Positions 1 through 6,858 are shown, counted from the first letter of the stretch. The stretch is DNA of 8,241 bases from Candidatus Kuenenia stuttgartensis (GCA_945876515.1 CAMCPF010000121.1:1-8241); one strand, 5' to 3'. Program-made: numbers and translations. Notes: a model not told the origin generated them from the sequence alone.

Positions 1-1076
1 TCGCGCTCCCTGATGTCGCGAGCAAGGAATGGATCATCCGGCAATACGACCACGAGGTGCAGGGGGCGAGCGTCACCAAGCCGCTGTTGGGCCCGGGCGC
101 GGGGCCGGCCGACGGCACGGCGATCCGCGGCGTGCTCGGCCGCGGCCGCGGGATCGTGCTCGGCGTGGGCCTGCGGCACCGGCTCGGGGCCATCGATCCC
201 TACCAGATGGCCGCCGGCGGGATCGTGGAGGCGATCGCCAACGCGGTGGCGGCCGGCGCGGATCCGGAGCGGATCGCGCTCTTGGACAACTTCTGCTGGG
301 GCGACACCCGCAGTCCTGAGACCCTGGGGCCGCTCGTCGAGGCCTGCCGCGCCTGTCATGACCTCGCGCTCGCCTTCGCGGCCCCCTTCGTGAGCGGCAA
401 GGACAGCCTCAACAACGTGTTCGCCTACACCGACTCCACCGGCACGCCCCGCGAGATCTCGATCCCGCCGACGCTCCTGGCGACGGCGCTCGGCCAGCTC
501 GCCGACGTGCGGCAGGCGATCTCCCCCGACTTCAAGCGGCCCGGCAGCCTGCTGGCGATCGTCGGCCTGTCGCACGCCGACACCGCCGGCAGCCAGCTCG
601 AACTCGCTGGAAAGGTCCGCGGCGGTCGCGTCCCCCAGGTGGATCCGACCGCCTGTCGCGTCGCGTTCCAAGCGGTCGCGCGGGCCCAGCGGGCCGGGCT
701 CGTGCTCGCCTGCCACGACCTCTCCGACGGCGGGCTCGCCACTGCGGTGGCCGAGATGGCGATCGGCGGCGGGGTCGGCGCGCGGGTGGATCTGGCCCGG
801 GTGCCCTTTGCCGCCGGCGACGACGACCACTCACTCACCGGTGCGGCGCGGGATCTTGCGATCGCGTTCGGCGAGTCACCGGGCCGGTTTCTCTGCGAGC
901 TGCCGGCCGGCCGTGAGCCCGAGCTGGCCGCCATGCTGGGCGACGTGCCCTGGGCGGTGATCGGCGCGGTGCTCGCCGAGCCGACCGTCGAACTCGCGGG
1001 CTCCGGCGGCGTCGAGCGGGTCGCCGTGGCCGAGCTCGACACCGCCTGGCGGTCGCTCGCCCGGGAGAACCACTGA
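1..1076 (+). CDS. purL: Phosphoribosylformylglycinamidine synthase subunit PurL, C-terminal part (5' truncated by window)
   Basis: This is the synthetase subunit of FGAM synthase, which converts formylglycinamide ribonucleotide to formylglycinamidine ribonucleotide with ATP and glutamine-derived ammonia in cytosolic de novo purine synthesis. The frame is open from the first complete codon at base 3 and gives 357 residues to the TGA at 1074-1076, so roughly the second half of a PurL chain is present. Family signatures seen are SKEWIIRQYDHEVQG at the left edge, DNFCWGD at 285-305, SGKDSLNN at 393-416 and CHDLSDGGLA at 711-740; the last belongs to the C-terminal AIRS-like domain. An internal ATG at 57 lies inside a conserved block and is not the true start. 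Its stop is 1 nt before the purQ start, so the two subunits are almost certainly co-transcribed. Whether upstream sequence makes this the short PurS-dependent form or a longer form cannot be seen. Confidence 0.97.
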   Translation, partial: ALPDVASKEWIIRQYDHEVQGASVTKPLLGPGAGPADGTAIRGVLGRGRGIVLGVGLRHRLGAIDPYQMAAGGIVEAIANAVAAGADPERIALLDNFCWGDTRSPETLGPLVEACRACHDLALAFAAPFVSGKDSLNNVFAYTDSTGTPREISIPPTLLATALGQLADVRQAISPDFKRPGSLLAIVGLSHADTAGSQLELAGKVRGGRVPQVDPTACRVAFQAVARAQRAGLVLACHDLSDGGLATAVAEMAIGGGVGARVDLARVPFAAGDDDHSLTGAARDLAIAFGESPGRFLCELPAGREPELAAMLGDVPWAVIGAVLAEPTVELAGSGGVERVAVAELDTAWRSLARENH

Positions 1077-1077
1077 C

Positions 1078-1827
1078 ATGCTCGCCCCCCGCGCCCTCGT
1101 GCTCCGTGCCCCCGGCACCAACTGCGACCTGGAGACGGCCCATGCCTTCGAGCGGGCCGGCGGCATCGCCCGCCGCGTCCACGTGCGGGCGCTCGCCGAG
1201 CGGCCGGCCACCGCCGACGACTGCCAGATCCTCTGTATCCCCGGCGGCTTCTCCTACGGCGACGACATCGCCAGCGGCCGGATCTTCGCCCTCGAGCTCC
1301 GCACCCGGCTGGCCGACGTGCTCCACGCCTTCCGCGATCGCGGCGGCCTGGTGCTCGGGATCTGCAACGGCTTTCAGGTGCTCTTGCAGACGGGCCTCCT
1401 GCTCGCCGACACCGACGGCTCGCGGCAGGCCACGCTCGCCCACAACACCTCGGGCCGCTTCGTGGACCGCTGGGTGGGCCTACGCACCATCGGCGGGCCG
1501 TGCGTCTTTCTCCAAGGGCTCGAGTCGCTCGAACTCCCCGTGGCGCATGCCGAGGGGCGGTTCGTGACCCGCTCGGCCGCCGACTTGGCGCGGCTCGACG
1601 CGGCGGGGCAGCTCCCGCTGCGATACGCAAGCAACACGAACCCCAACGGCGCCGAGGCCGACGTGGCGGGCGCCTGCGATCCCACGGGCCGCGTCTTCGG
1701 CCTGATGCCGCACCCGGAGCGGTTCGTCACGGCGACCCAGCATCCTGCCTGGCACGGCCGGCTCGACCCCGACCAGCCGGGCACGGGCCTGGCGATGTTC
1801 GTGAACGCCGTGCGCGCGATGGCGTGA
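1078..1827 (+). CDS. purQ: Phosphoribosylformylglycinamidine synthase, glutamine amidotransferase subunit PurQ
   Basis: This class I glutamine amidotransferase hydrolyses glutamine and passes ammonia to PurL for FGAM synthesis. The protein is 249 residues, slightly longer than the usual 220-230. It opens with the PurQ-type strand and APGTNCD (residues 11-17). The oxyanion block PGGFSYGDD is at 55-63 and the nucleophile elbow GICNGFQ has Cys96. The other triad residues are His212 and Glu214 in MPHPER, so all catalytic residues are present. The ATG is preceded by GGGAG at 1063-1067, 10 nt away and inside the purL end. The 1-nt gap to purL suggests translational coupling. Being encoded separately rather than fused to PurL is the common bacterial arrangement. 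Confidence 0.97.
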   Translation: MLAPRALVLRAPGTNCDLETAHAFERAGGIARRVHVRALAERPATADDCQILCIPGGFSYGDDIASGRIFALELRTRLADVLHAFRDRGGLVLGICNGFQVLLQTGLLLADTDGSRQATLAHNTSGRFVDRWVGLRTIGGPCVFLQGLESLELPVAHAEGRFVTRSAADLARLDAAGQLPLRYASNTNPNGAEADVAGACDPTGRVFGLMPHPERFVTATQHPAWHGRLDPDQPGTGLAMFVNAVRAMA

Positions 1828-1917
1828 GTGATGGCCCGCGCGGGAGACGTGGCCCGCGAGGGGTCGCCCGGGACGTATCCGGACGACGCCTCCCCGACCG
1901 TTGGACTGCGAGGGGTT

Positions 1918-1937
1918 GCCGGTTCCCCGGAGCCGGC
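1918..1937 (+). repeat. GC-rich hairpin downstream of purQ
   Basis: Bases 1918-1925 pair with 1930-1937 to give an 8-bp stem (one G-T pair) around the tetraloop CCCG. No T-run follows, so it is not a standard intrinsic terminator. It could stabilise or mark the 3' end of the purLQ transcript, or be part of the repeat-bearing element that begins just downstream. Confidence 0.45.
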
Positions 1938-1953
1938 GTTGCGGGCAAGCGCA

Positions 1954-2005
1954 GGCAGGATGCCGAGAGCGCAGCCAGCATCGAGCGAACGAAGGGCAGG
2001 ATGCC
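1954..2005 (+). repeat. Pair of 11-bp direct repeats with a 41-bp period
   Basis: GGCAGGATGCC occurs at 1954-1964 and again at 1995-2005. Each copy is itself a short imperfect palindrome (GGCA/TGCC around GGA). The segment between contains a second short repeat, GAGCG, at 1967-1971 and 1983-1987. The complementary 10-mer GCATCCTGCC also appears at 1740-1749 inside purQ, probably by chance. The arrangement looks like a dispersed intergenic repeat unit, but one locus cannot prove that. Confidence 0.5.
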
Positions 2006-2036
2006 CATAGTGAGCGTCCGGGCGACGGGGACCGGC

Positions 2037-2062
2037 AGCCCCTCGCCTGCGTGAGGGCTTTT
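2037..2062 (+). terminator. Probable intrinsic terminator of purLQ
   Basis: Bases 2037-2044 pair with 2053-2059, giving seven pairs with one bulged C and an 8-nt loop, followed by TTTT at 2059-2062. The T-run is short, so termination may be partial. The site lies 210 nt after the purQ stop and just before the promoter of the next gene, the expected place for an operon boundary. Confidence 0.45.
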
Positions 2063-2067
2063 CAGCA

Positions 2068-2097
2068 TTGACGCGGGCGGGGTGGATTCCCTATTTC
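2068..2097 (+). promoter_or_regulatory. Candidate sigma-70 promoter of the lipoprotein gene
   Basis: A -35 box TTGACG (2068-2073, five of six to consensus) is separated by 18 bp from a -10-like TATTTC (2092-2097). The predicted transcript would start near 2103 and give a leader of about 36 nt before the GTG at 2139. The spacing and position after the terminator support it; the -10 is only moderate. Confidence 0.5.
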
Positions 2098-2138
2098 CCC
2101 GAGGTTCCCGGGTCCTGCCCCCGCAGGGTTCTGCCATC

Positions 2139-3074
2139 GTGTCCATTCACTCCCGTGAAGCGCGCGAGCACCCGCGCACCGCCGCGGCCGCGCTCGCGGT
2201 CCTGCTCGCCGTCGCCCTCGGCCTGACGGGATGCCGATCGATCGGCGGCCCGCGACCGGCGTGGGAGCCCGAGTCCGATGCCACCAGCGCGGCCGACCGA
2301 GGCGACGCGGCCCGGCCCGCCCCGCGGACCATCCCGCTCGAGCTCGTGTTCGTCCGCTGCGATGAGCACGACGCGGCGCTCCGCGACGAACTCTGGCAGT
2401 TCGTGGACGAGCAGGGCTTCGACTCCGACCTGCGCCGGCGGCTGGCAGCCAATGGCCTGCGCGTCGGCGTCGTGGGGCACAACTTGCCGCCCCACCTCGC
2501 CGCCCGGTTCACCGCGACCGCGGAGGCCGGCCCGGAGACGCTCGCCACCGATGCGGCCGTGAGCCGCCGGACGATCCGGCTCTTGCCCGGTCGCCGGGGG
2601 GAAGTGGTGATGGCCTCGGGCATCCGCGAACTCGTCTTGCTCGAGCATGCCGACGGCGATGTGCGCGGCGGCACCTACGCCGACGCCAGCCCGCTGGTCA
2701 GCCTGCGGGCCAGGCCCGCGGCCGACGGCCGGGTGGAGCTCGAGGCCGTGCCCGAGATCCGTCACGGGCCGGTCGAGAAGTCGTGGGTGGGGGAGGACGG
2801 TATGTTTCGCCTCGAGACGGGGCAGCGACGCCACCGGCTGGAGCATCTGACGCTCACGGCCGAGCTTCCCCGCGACGGGATGCTCATTGTGGCCTGCGGC
2901 GGCGACGACACGGCCTCCGTCGGCGACAGCCTGTTGCGGGATCACGATCGCGGCGAGCGGACGAGCGTCCGGCTGCTGGCGATCCGGCCGCTGGCGGACA
3001 CGATCGATCCGCTGTTCGCACCGCCGGGCGACGAGACCGCTCGAGCGGACGACCCGCCGCTGGTCGTCCGCTGA
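2139..3074 (+). CDS. Exported lipoprotein of unknown function
   Basis: I cannot assign a function. I choose the GTG at 2139 because it places a classic lipoprotein signal at the N-terminus: charged residues 4-13, a hydrophobic Ala/Leu core at about 15-29, and the lipobox LTGC with Cys32 as the predicted lipidation site. An upstream GTG at 2082 would add 19 residues and start inside the candidate promoter. The protein is then 311 residues. After a Pro/Asp/Ala-rich linker (about 33-63) comes a folded region beginning PLELVFVR (66-73), followed by DELWQFVDEQ, a NLPPHL motif near 115, and WVGEDGMFRLETG from 216. It ends in a polar tail. From memory, similar proteins occur as uncharacterised planctomycete lipoproteins; that is not checked. 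No catalytic motif is evident. The mature protein should sit on the periplasmic side of a membrane. A 223-nt gap separates it from the SAF-domain gene, which is also membrane-attached. Confidence 0.8.
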   Translation: MSIHSREAREHPRTAAAALAVLLAVALGLTGCRSIGGPRPAWEPESDATSAADRGDAARPAPRTIPLELVFVRCDEHDAALRDELWQFVDEQGFDSDLRRRLAANGLRVGVVGHNLPPHLAARFTATAEAGPETLATDAAVSRRTIRLLPGRRGEVVMASGIRELVLLEHADGDVRGGTYADASPLVSLRARPAADGRVELEAVPEIRHGPVEKSWVGEDGMFRLETGQRRHRLEHLTLTAELPRDGMLIVACGGDDTASVGDSLLRDHDRGERTSVRLLAIRPLADTIDPLFAPPGDETARADDPPLVVR

Positions 3075-3106
3075 GGCCGGGCGGGGCCCGCACACCACCG
3101 GGAAGT

Positions 3107-3176
3107 CCCCTGGCAAGGCCGGCAACCTGGGGCGACGCTGCCAGCCAAGGCCCGTGGAGAGGCTGGGCATCCCCGG
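3107..3176 (+). other. Possible structured RNA segment between the lipoprotein and SAF genes
   Basis: Four stems can be drawn. They are A 3107-3113 with 3126-3132 (six pairs, one T-T mismatch), B 3110-3115 with 3139-3144 (6 bp), C 3141-3146 with 3161-3166 (6 bp) and D 3127-3132 with 3171-3176 (6 bp, one G-T). A and D exclude each other, as do B and C. C nests inside D. The pattern is compatible with a leader that switches fold, but in DNA this GC-rich chance stems are common and no known riboswitch class is matched. Confidence 0.25.
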
Positions 3177-3253
3177 GACGATGAGGCGGGCGGAGCGATC
3201 GCAGGCGGCCCGCTGGCCGAGGCGGCGGGCGGCAGCCGAATCAACAGGCGATG

Positions 3254-3269
3254 GTCGGCTTCCGCCGAC
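3254..3269 (+). repeat. Perfect hairpin upstream of the SAF gene
   Basis: GTCGGC (3254-3259) and GCCGAC (3264-3269) form a perfect 6-bp stem around the loop TTCC, ending 28 nt before the ATG at 3298. No T-run follows. It may shape the 5' leader of the SAF transcript. Confidence 0.4.
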
Positions 3270-3297
3270 GCACCGCGCCCCAAGGCCCATCGATCCC

Positions 3298-4710
3298 ATG
3301 GCTGCCGAAACTCCGTCCACCCGGCCCGCTCGCCATCGTCCCCGTACCGCGACCGTGTTCGTGGCGGCCTTCGTGGCCGGCGCGGTCGCGGCGGTGGGTG
3401 TGAATCGGGCCCTCGATGTCCATCTCGCCCAGGCCAAGCCGCAGGTGGAGTGTGAGCCGATCTTCGTGGCCCTGCGGGCGCTGCCCCAGGGCTCGCCGAT
3501 CACCGTCTGGGACGTGGCCCTGCGGGACCTGCCCAAGGCGATGGTGCCGGCGACGGCCCTGCGGGTCACCGACTCGTTCGAGGGGCGGATCCTGAAGTTC
3601 CCGCTTCGCGAGGGTCAGCCGCTGGTGTCAGGCCAACTCGTGCAGCCGGAGCCCGCCGCGCCGGCCGCAGCCGAGGCCCCCGCGCTGGAGACCCCGGCCC
3701 GAGAGGAACTCGTGGAAGAGGCGTTCGTCGCGCCCGTGCCGGCGGCGCCGCCGGTCGCCGAAGCCGCCGAGCCCGTGGCCGAGCAGCACGAGATCGCGGC
3801 CCACCAGCCAGCGTTCATCGATGACGAGCCGGGCGATGCCGAGGTCGGCACGCCGAGCGAAGCCGCCCACATGCCGCCGGTGATGGTCGCCGAAGGCACT
3901 CCGGTCGAACCGACGCCCACGGTCGTTGCCCCGCCCGCCGCGATGAGCGTTGAGCCCACGCCCGTCGCCGTCGCTGAGCTGCCCCCGGCCACGACGGCTC
4001 CGGAATCGGACCGGCCCGAGACCGAACCGCAGGCGGTGGTGACGGCCCCGGCCAAGCTCTCGACCCCGGCTCTCGAGCAGCGCACCCCCACCGACGACAT
4101 GCTCGACATGCCGTCGCGTCCGCCGGTCGACGCCTCGAGCCTGCCTTCGGTCATGGCACGCGACACCGCGGCCACCGCGCCGGACGGAGGCACCGAAGCG
4201 AGCCCCGGTGTCCGATACCTCGTGGTGCCGGAGCGGATCGCCCGCCAGGCCGACACGTCGTTCACGACGCCCGCCGCTCCGAGCACGGGGCTCGTCGATC
4301 CAAGCGGTCGCGACACGCCTGCCCCTGAAGCTTCGGGGCCCCAACCTGAGGCCTCCCCGGCCGCACGCCAGCAGAAGTCCCAGAGCCAAAAGGCTCAGAG
4401 TCCGAAGTCGCAGCCGCGTCAGGCCCAGGCCAGCCCGTCGTCGGCGAATCAACCTGACACGCGGCAACCGCAGCAGGGTACGGGGAACAGGCAGCAGGGC
4501 CAGCAGACTCGGTCGCGGCCGGCGGGATCGCGGTCGTCTGCCCAGCCCAAGCCGGCCGATCAGCAGGCTGCCGATGGCCGCCAGACTCCGGGTCCGCGAG
4601 CCTGGGGCGGCATGTTCCCCAACGTGTCGGCGGGGCTCGAGGCGATGGGTGGATGGCGGAGCGGTCGGACGACCTCGGGTCAGTCAGCCCCCGGCTCGAC
4701 CACCCGGTAG
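3298..4710 (+). CDS. Membrane-anchored SAF-domain (CpaB/RcpC-like) protein with long low-complexity tail
   Basis: The ATG at 3298 gives 470 residues. A basic stretch (residues 9-16) and one hydrophobic segment (about 17-35) look like a signal-anchor, so the rest should be extracytoplasmic. Residues about 53-115 look like a SAF domain, as in pilus-assembly proteins CpaB/RcpC and flagellar FlgA: VALRALPQGSPIT, then DVALRDLP, and FEGRILKFPLREGQPL. From about 118 to 300 the chain is Pro/Ala/Glu/Val-rich with a repeated VEPTP (203-207, 218-222). A short ordered-looking block GVRYLVVPERIA lies at 304-315, and about 350-430 is rich in Gln, Ser, Lys and Pro. The C-terminus carries WGGMFPNVSAGLEAMGGW. 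CpaB homologues normally end much sooner and sit among tad/cpa genes, which are absent here. An ATG at 3181 would add 39 Arg/Pro-rich residues before the anchor and is less likely. No strong ribosome binding site is seen. The last 31 nt overlap the end of the opposite-strand VWA gene. Confidence 0.8.
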   Translation: MAAETPSTRPARHRPRTATVFVAAFVAGAVAAVGVNRALDVHLAQAKPQVECEPIFVALRALPQGSPITVWDVALRDLPKAMVPATALRVTDSFEGRILKFPLREGQPLVSGQLVQPEPAAPAAAEAPALETPAREELVEEAFVAPVPAAPPVAEAAEPVAEQHEIAAHQPAFIDDEPGDAEVGTPSEAAHMPPVMVAEGTPVEPTPTVVAPPAAMSVEPTPVAVAELPPATTAPESDRPETEPQAVVTAPAKLSTPALEQRTPTDDMLDMPSRPPVDASSLPSVMARDTAATAPDGGTEASPGVRYLVVPERIARQADTSFTTPAAPSTGLVDPSGRDTPAPEASGPQPEASPAARQQKSQSQKAQSPKSQPRQAQASPSSANQPDTRQPQQGTGNRQQGQQTRSRPAGSRSSAQPKPADQQAADGRQTPGPRAWGGMFPNVSAGLEAMGGWRSGRTTSGQSAPGSTTR

Positions 4711-5318
4711 ACGCCGCCGGAGATCGCGGCCAGCCGGGCCAGTTGCGGTGACCGCCGCCCCTCGCCGCCGCCGAACTGCACGACCATCAGCCGCGTCGCA
4801 CCGAGCCGGCCGCTCAGCCGCTCGAGATCCGCGTCGGTGAGGTCGTGCGCCGCATCGGCGTCGGTGAGCAGGAACACCACGTCGGGCGCGAGCCGCAGAG
4901 CCGCGGCGATCGCCTCCGCATGCCGCGTCCCACCGGCCGCCGGTGTGCCGTCGATGAACCGCCGCACCTCGCGAAGCGTCGCGTCGTCGGCGAACATCGG
5001 CCGCCCGCGGCCGCCGGCCGGTTCGAACATGCTCTGCCGCTCGTTGTAGAAGAGCAGGTGAAACTGCCGGGACTCCCCCAGCCCCTCGATGCTGGCGAGT
5101 AGTTCCCGCTTGGCGTCGGCCAGCGGCACCCCGTCGGGCTCCGACATACTCGCGGAGCGATCGCAGACATACGCGATCCGCTGCCCGGCCGCCTCCAGGC
5201 CGAAGAAGCGTGGCGGCTGACCCGGCGACGGGGGCTCGGCGGCGGCGGCGAGCCCCAGGCCGAACGCCGCGGCAACCGCAGCGCCGATGACCGCCGCCGC
5301 CAGCGGCACTCTGCTCAT
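4680..5318 (-). CDS. Exported von Willebrand factor type A (VWA) domain protein
   Basis: The protein is 212 residues with an N-terminal hydrophobic segment (about 5-26) and Ala-rich cleavage region, indicating export. The VWA domain fills almost all the rest. The metal-ion-dependent adhesion site is complete: DRSAS gives Asp53, Ser55 and Ser57, GGTRHAEAI gives Thr131, and LLTDAD gives Asp153. It can therefore be expected to bind a divalent metal and a protein partner. It has no other domain and no predicted C-terminal anchor. The ATG overlaps the stop of the upstream oxidoreductase gene as ATGA (5315-5318), so it is the last gene of a three-gene leftward operon. A GGAG sits only 2 nt before the ATG, too close to act well, so translation probably depends on coupling. 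Its 3' end runs 31 nt into the convergent SAF gene. The partner and process are unknown. Confidence 0.88.
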   Translation of the reverse strand: MSRVPLAAAVIGAAVAAAFGLGLAAAAEPPSPGQPPRFFGLEAAGQRIAYVCDRSASMSEPDGVPLADAKRELLASIEGLGESRQFHLLFYNERQSMFEPAGGRGRPMFADDATLREVRRFIDGTPAAGGTRHAEAIAAALRLAPDVVFLLTDADAAHDLTDADLERLSGRLGATRLMVVQFGGGEGRRSPQLARLAAISGGVYRVVEPGAD

Positions 5319-6307
5319 GGCTCCACCACGATCTTGCCGGCGAGTTTGCCGGAGCCGCCCACGGTGGCGGCTTCCTGGAGGGCGTGGGCCTCGGCGACGT
5401 GGGCCAGTGTGACGACCCGATCGACCGGCGCCCGCAATCGGCCATGGGCCAGCCAGCGGTTGATGTCGGCCGCCGCGGCCGCCTGCTGGTGAGGGTCGGC
5501 CTTGAACATCACGAACCCGAGCAGCCGGCAGCCCTTGACGTAGAACGGTCCCACCGGCAGCGGTGTCCGCGCCTCGCGGCCGGCCATCAGCACCATCCGC
5601 CCCCGCTCCGAGAGCAACGCGATCGCGGTCTCGAAGTCGGGCTCGCTCCGGGTCTCCCAGTGCACAGCCACCCCGCCCGGTGCCGCCGCCAGCACCGCGG
5701 CCACGAGATCCTCGCGGCGGTAGTCGAGCACCACGTCGGCACCGAAATCGTGGACCCGCTGCCGCTTCTCGGGCGTGCCGGCCGTGGCGATCACGCGGCC
5801 GCCGAGCGCCTTGGCGATCTGAACGACCGCCGAGCCCACGCCCCCGGAGCCACCGCTGACGAAGATCGTTTCGCCCGGCTGGAGGGCGGCGTGACTCACG
5901 AGCCCGAGGTGGGCCGTGATTGAAACGAGCGCCGCGGCGGCCGCCTCACGGTCGGTGACGCCGTCGGGCGTCGGGTAGAGCCACCGTTCCTCGACCGCGG
6001 CCAGTTCGGCACAGGTGCCCTGCCGGCCGAGCAGACCCTGGTTGGATCCCCAGACCCGCATCCCCGGCCGCAGCCGCTCGACCTCCGCGCCCACCGCCAC
6101 CACCTCGCCCGCCAGATCGCAGCCCACCACGAAGGGGAACGGGAGGGGCATCGCGACCGTGCCAGCCCGCAGGTAGGTGTCGATCGGGTTGATCGCGGCG
6201 GCCCGCACGCGGACGAGCGCCTGCCGAGGGCCCGGCACCGGATCGGGCAGGTCGCCGTGGCGGATCTCTCCGGGGGGTCCGGTGCGGGTGATGAAGGCGG
6301 CTTTCAT
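5315..6307 (-). CDS. Zinc-independent NAD(P)H:quinone oxidoreductase-type MDR family protein
   Basis: This is a 330-residue medium-chain dehydrogenase/reductase of the quinone oxidoreductase (QOR, COG0604-like) branch, predicted to be cytosolic and NADPH-dependent. The N-terminal GroES-like domain shows AINPIDTYLRAG (residues 38-49) and VGCDLAGEVVAVG (61-73). The nucleotide-binding fold has GGSGGVGSAVVQIAKALGG (152-170). The four-cysteine structural zinc site and catalytic zinc ligands of alcohol dehydrogenases are absent, as expected for QOR enzymes. The chosen ATG at 6307 gives the canonical MKAAF start and has GGGAG 9 nt upstream. The frame stays open upstream only because it overlaps the preceding gene. 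Both ends share ATGA 4-nt overlaps with the neighbours (6304-6307 and 5315-5318). The substrate cannot be deduced; quinones or enones are typical. No functional link to the zinc-ribbon and VWA partners is known to me. Confidence 0.9.
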   Translation of the reverse strand: MKAAFITRTGPPGEIRHGDLPDPVPGPRQALVRVRAAAINPIDTYLRAGTVAMPLPFPFVVGCDLAGEVVAVGAEVERLRPGMRVWGSNQGLLGRQGTCAELAAVEERWLYPTPDGVTDREAAAAALVSITAHLGLVSHAALQPGETIFVSGGSGGVGSAVVQIAKALGGRVIATAGTPEKRQRVHDFGADVVLDYRREDLVAAVLAAAPGGVAVHWETRSEPDFETAIALLSERGRMVLMAGREARTPLPVGPFYVKGCRLLGFVMFKADPHQQAAAAADINRWLAHGRLRAPVDRVVTLAHVAEAHALQEAATVGGSGKLAGKIVVEP

Positions 6308-6858
6308 CGCGGGCGTCTCCCGAGCGTCGCGGAGGAACGTGGCCCGATCAGGCTCCCGAGCCCGGCAGCACCGGCCACGATCCCGCCGGTGGCGGCGATG
6401 GTCCAAAACACCGCGGCGATTCGGCCCGCGGCGCCGGCGGCCTGTTGCTGCCGCAACTCCTCGGGCAGCGTGCCGCGATCGACCCCGGCACCCCGCATCG
6501 CCTGCCAAGCCTGATAGATGGTGGCCGCATCGACCGACTCGATCGCCGCGCGGATCGTCGCCTCATCCGCCAATCTGGGCGGACCGCCGCCCAGGAGTCG
6601 CGGCGCGGCGAGCGCTGCCACCGCGGCCAACGCCGCCACGACACTTCCCACCAGCAGCCAGCCGTACGCCGGCCGCCAGCTTCGGGCGGGGCTCGAGGGC
6701 TCCGCGACGGCGAACGCCTCGATCTCCCGCAGCCGTGGCACCGCGACCGTGCCGCCACAGCGATCGCAGACGATCCGGCCTCCCGCGTTGCCGGGCCCCA
6801 CGATCAGCCCGGCTCCACAGTCGCAACTGATTCGATAGCGCTTGGCCGCAGTGGTCAT
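6304..6858 (-). CDS. Small zinc-ribbon protein with two predicted membrane segments, unknown function
   Basis: The ATG at 6858 gives 184 residues. The N-terminus carries a compact zinc-ribbon-like knuckle with Cys12-x-Cys14 and Cys31-x-x-Cys34, a pattern common at the front of planctomycete membrane proteins. A linker is followed by a hydrophobic Ala/Val/Leu segment (about 66-85), an amphipathic middle region (about 97-140) with WQAMRGAG, and a second hydrophobic Gly/Ala-rich segment (about 147-171). A basic C-terminus follows. The ribbon is predicted to lie in the cytoplasm with both segments crossing the inner membrane. The frame is open upstream to 6996, but that extension runs through three strong hairpins and is not like protein. 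It is first in the leftward operon and overlaps the oxidoreductase start by 4 nt (ATGA). The ribosome binding site is weak. Function unknown. Confidence 0.75.
   Translation of the reverse strand: MTTAAKRYRISCDCGAGLIVGPGNAGGRIVCDRCGGTVAVPRLREIEAFAVAEPSSPARSWRPAYGWLLVGSVVAALAAVAALAAPRLLGGGPPRLADEATIRAAIESVDAATIYQAWQAMRGAGVDRGTLPEELRQQQAAGAAGRIAAVFWTIAATGGIVAGAAGLGSLIGPRSSATLGRRPR

Larger units (their letters stand above)
1828..2138. other. Intergenic region between purQ and the lipoprotein gene
   Basis: This 311-nt gap contains, in order, a GC-rich hairpin (1918-1937), a pair of 11-bp direct repeats (1954-2005), a terminator-like hairpin (2037-2062) and a promoter-like sequence (2068-2097). 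A 60-codon open frame at 1828-2010 starts directly after purQ. I do not call it a gene: third-position GC falls off in its second half and it runs through the repeats. Confidence 0.6.

Noticed and set aside
1828..2010. A 60-codon open frame immediately after purQ
   Set aside because: It has no protein-like features, third-position GC drops along its length, and it passes through a hairpin and the GGCAGGATGCC repeats.
2082..2138. An upstream GTG start for the lipoprotein gene
   Set aside because: It would put 19 residues before the signal peptide and overlap the -35 to -10 region; the GTG at 2139 gives a standard lipoprotein signal.
3105..3192. Resemblance to a SAM-I riboswitch (CGGCAACC followed downstream by GATGAG)
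   Set aside because: The kink-turn and the AAGGTGC / TCCAGC core are missing, the helices do not match, and the downstream gene is unrelated to methionine metabolism.
3181..3297. ATG at 3181 as the SAF protein start
   Set aside because: It adds an Arg/Pro-rich stretch before the signal-anchor, and no better ribosome binding site supports it.
2091..3569. A 492-codon open frame antisense to the lipoprotein and SAF genes
   Set aside because: It mirrors the codon phase of the real genes; the product is Arg/Ala/Gly-rich with no recognisable domain.
6308..6508. N-terminal extension of the quinone oxidoreductase to 6508
   Set aside because: It overlaps the zinc-ribbon gene in another frame; MKAAF at 6307 is the canonical start and has a good ribosome binding site.
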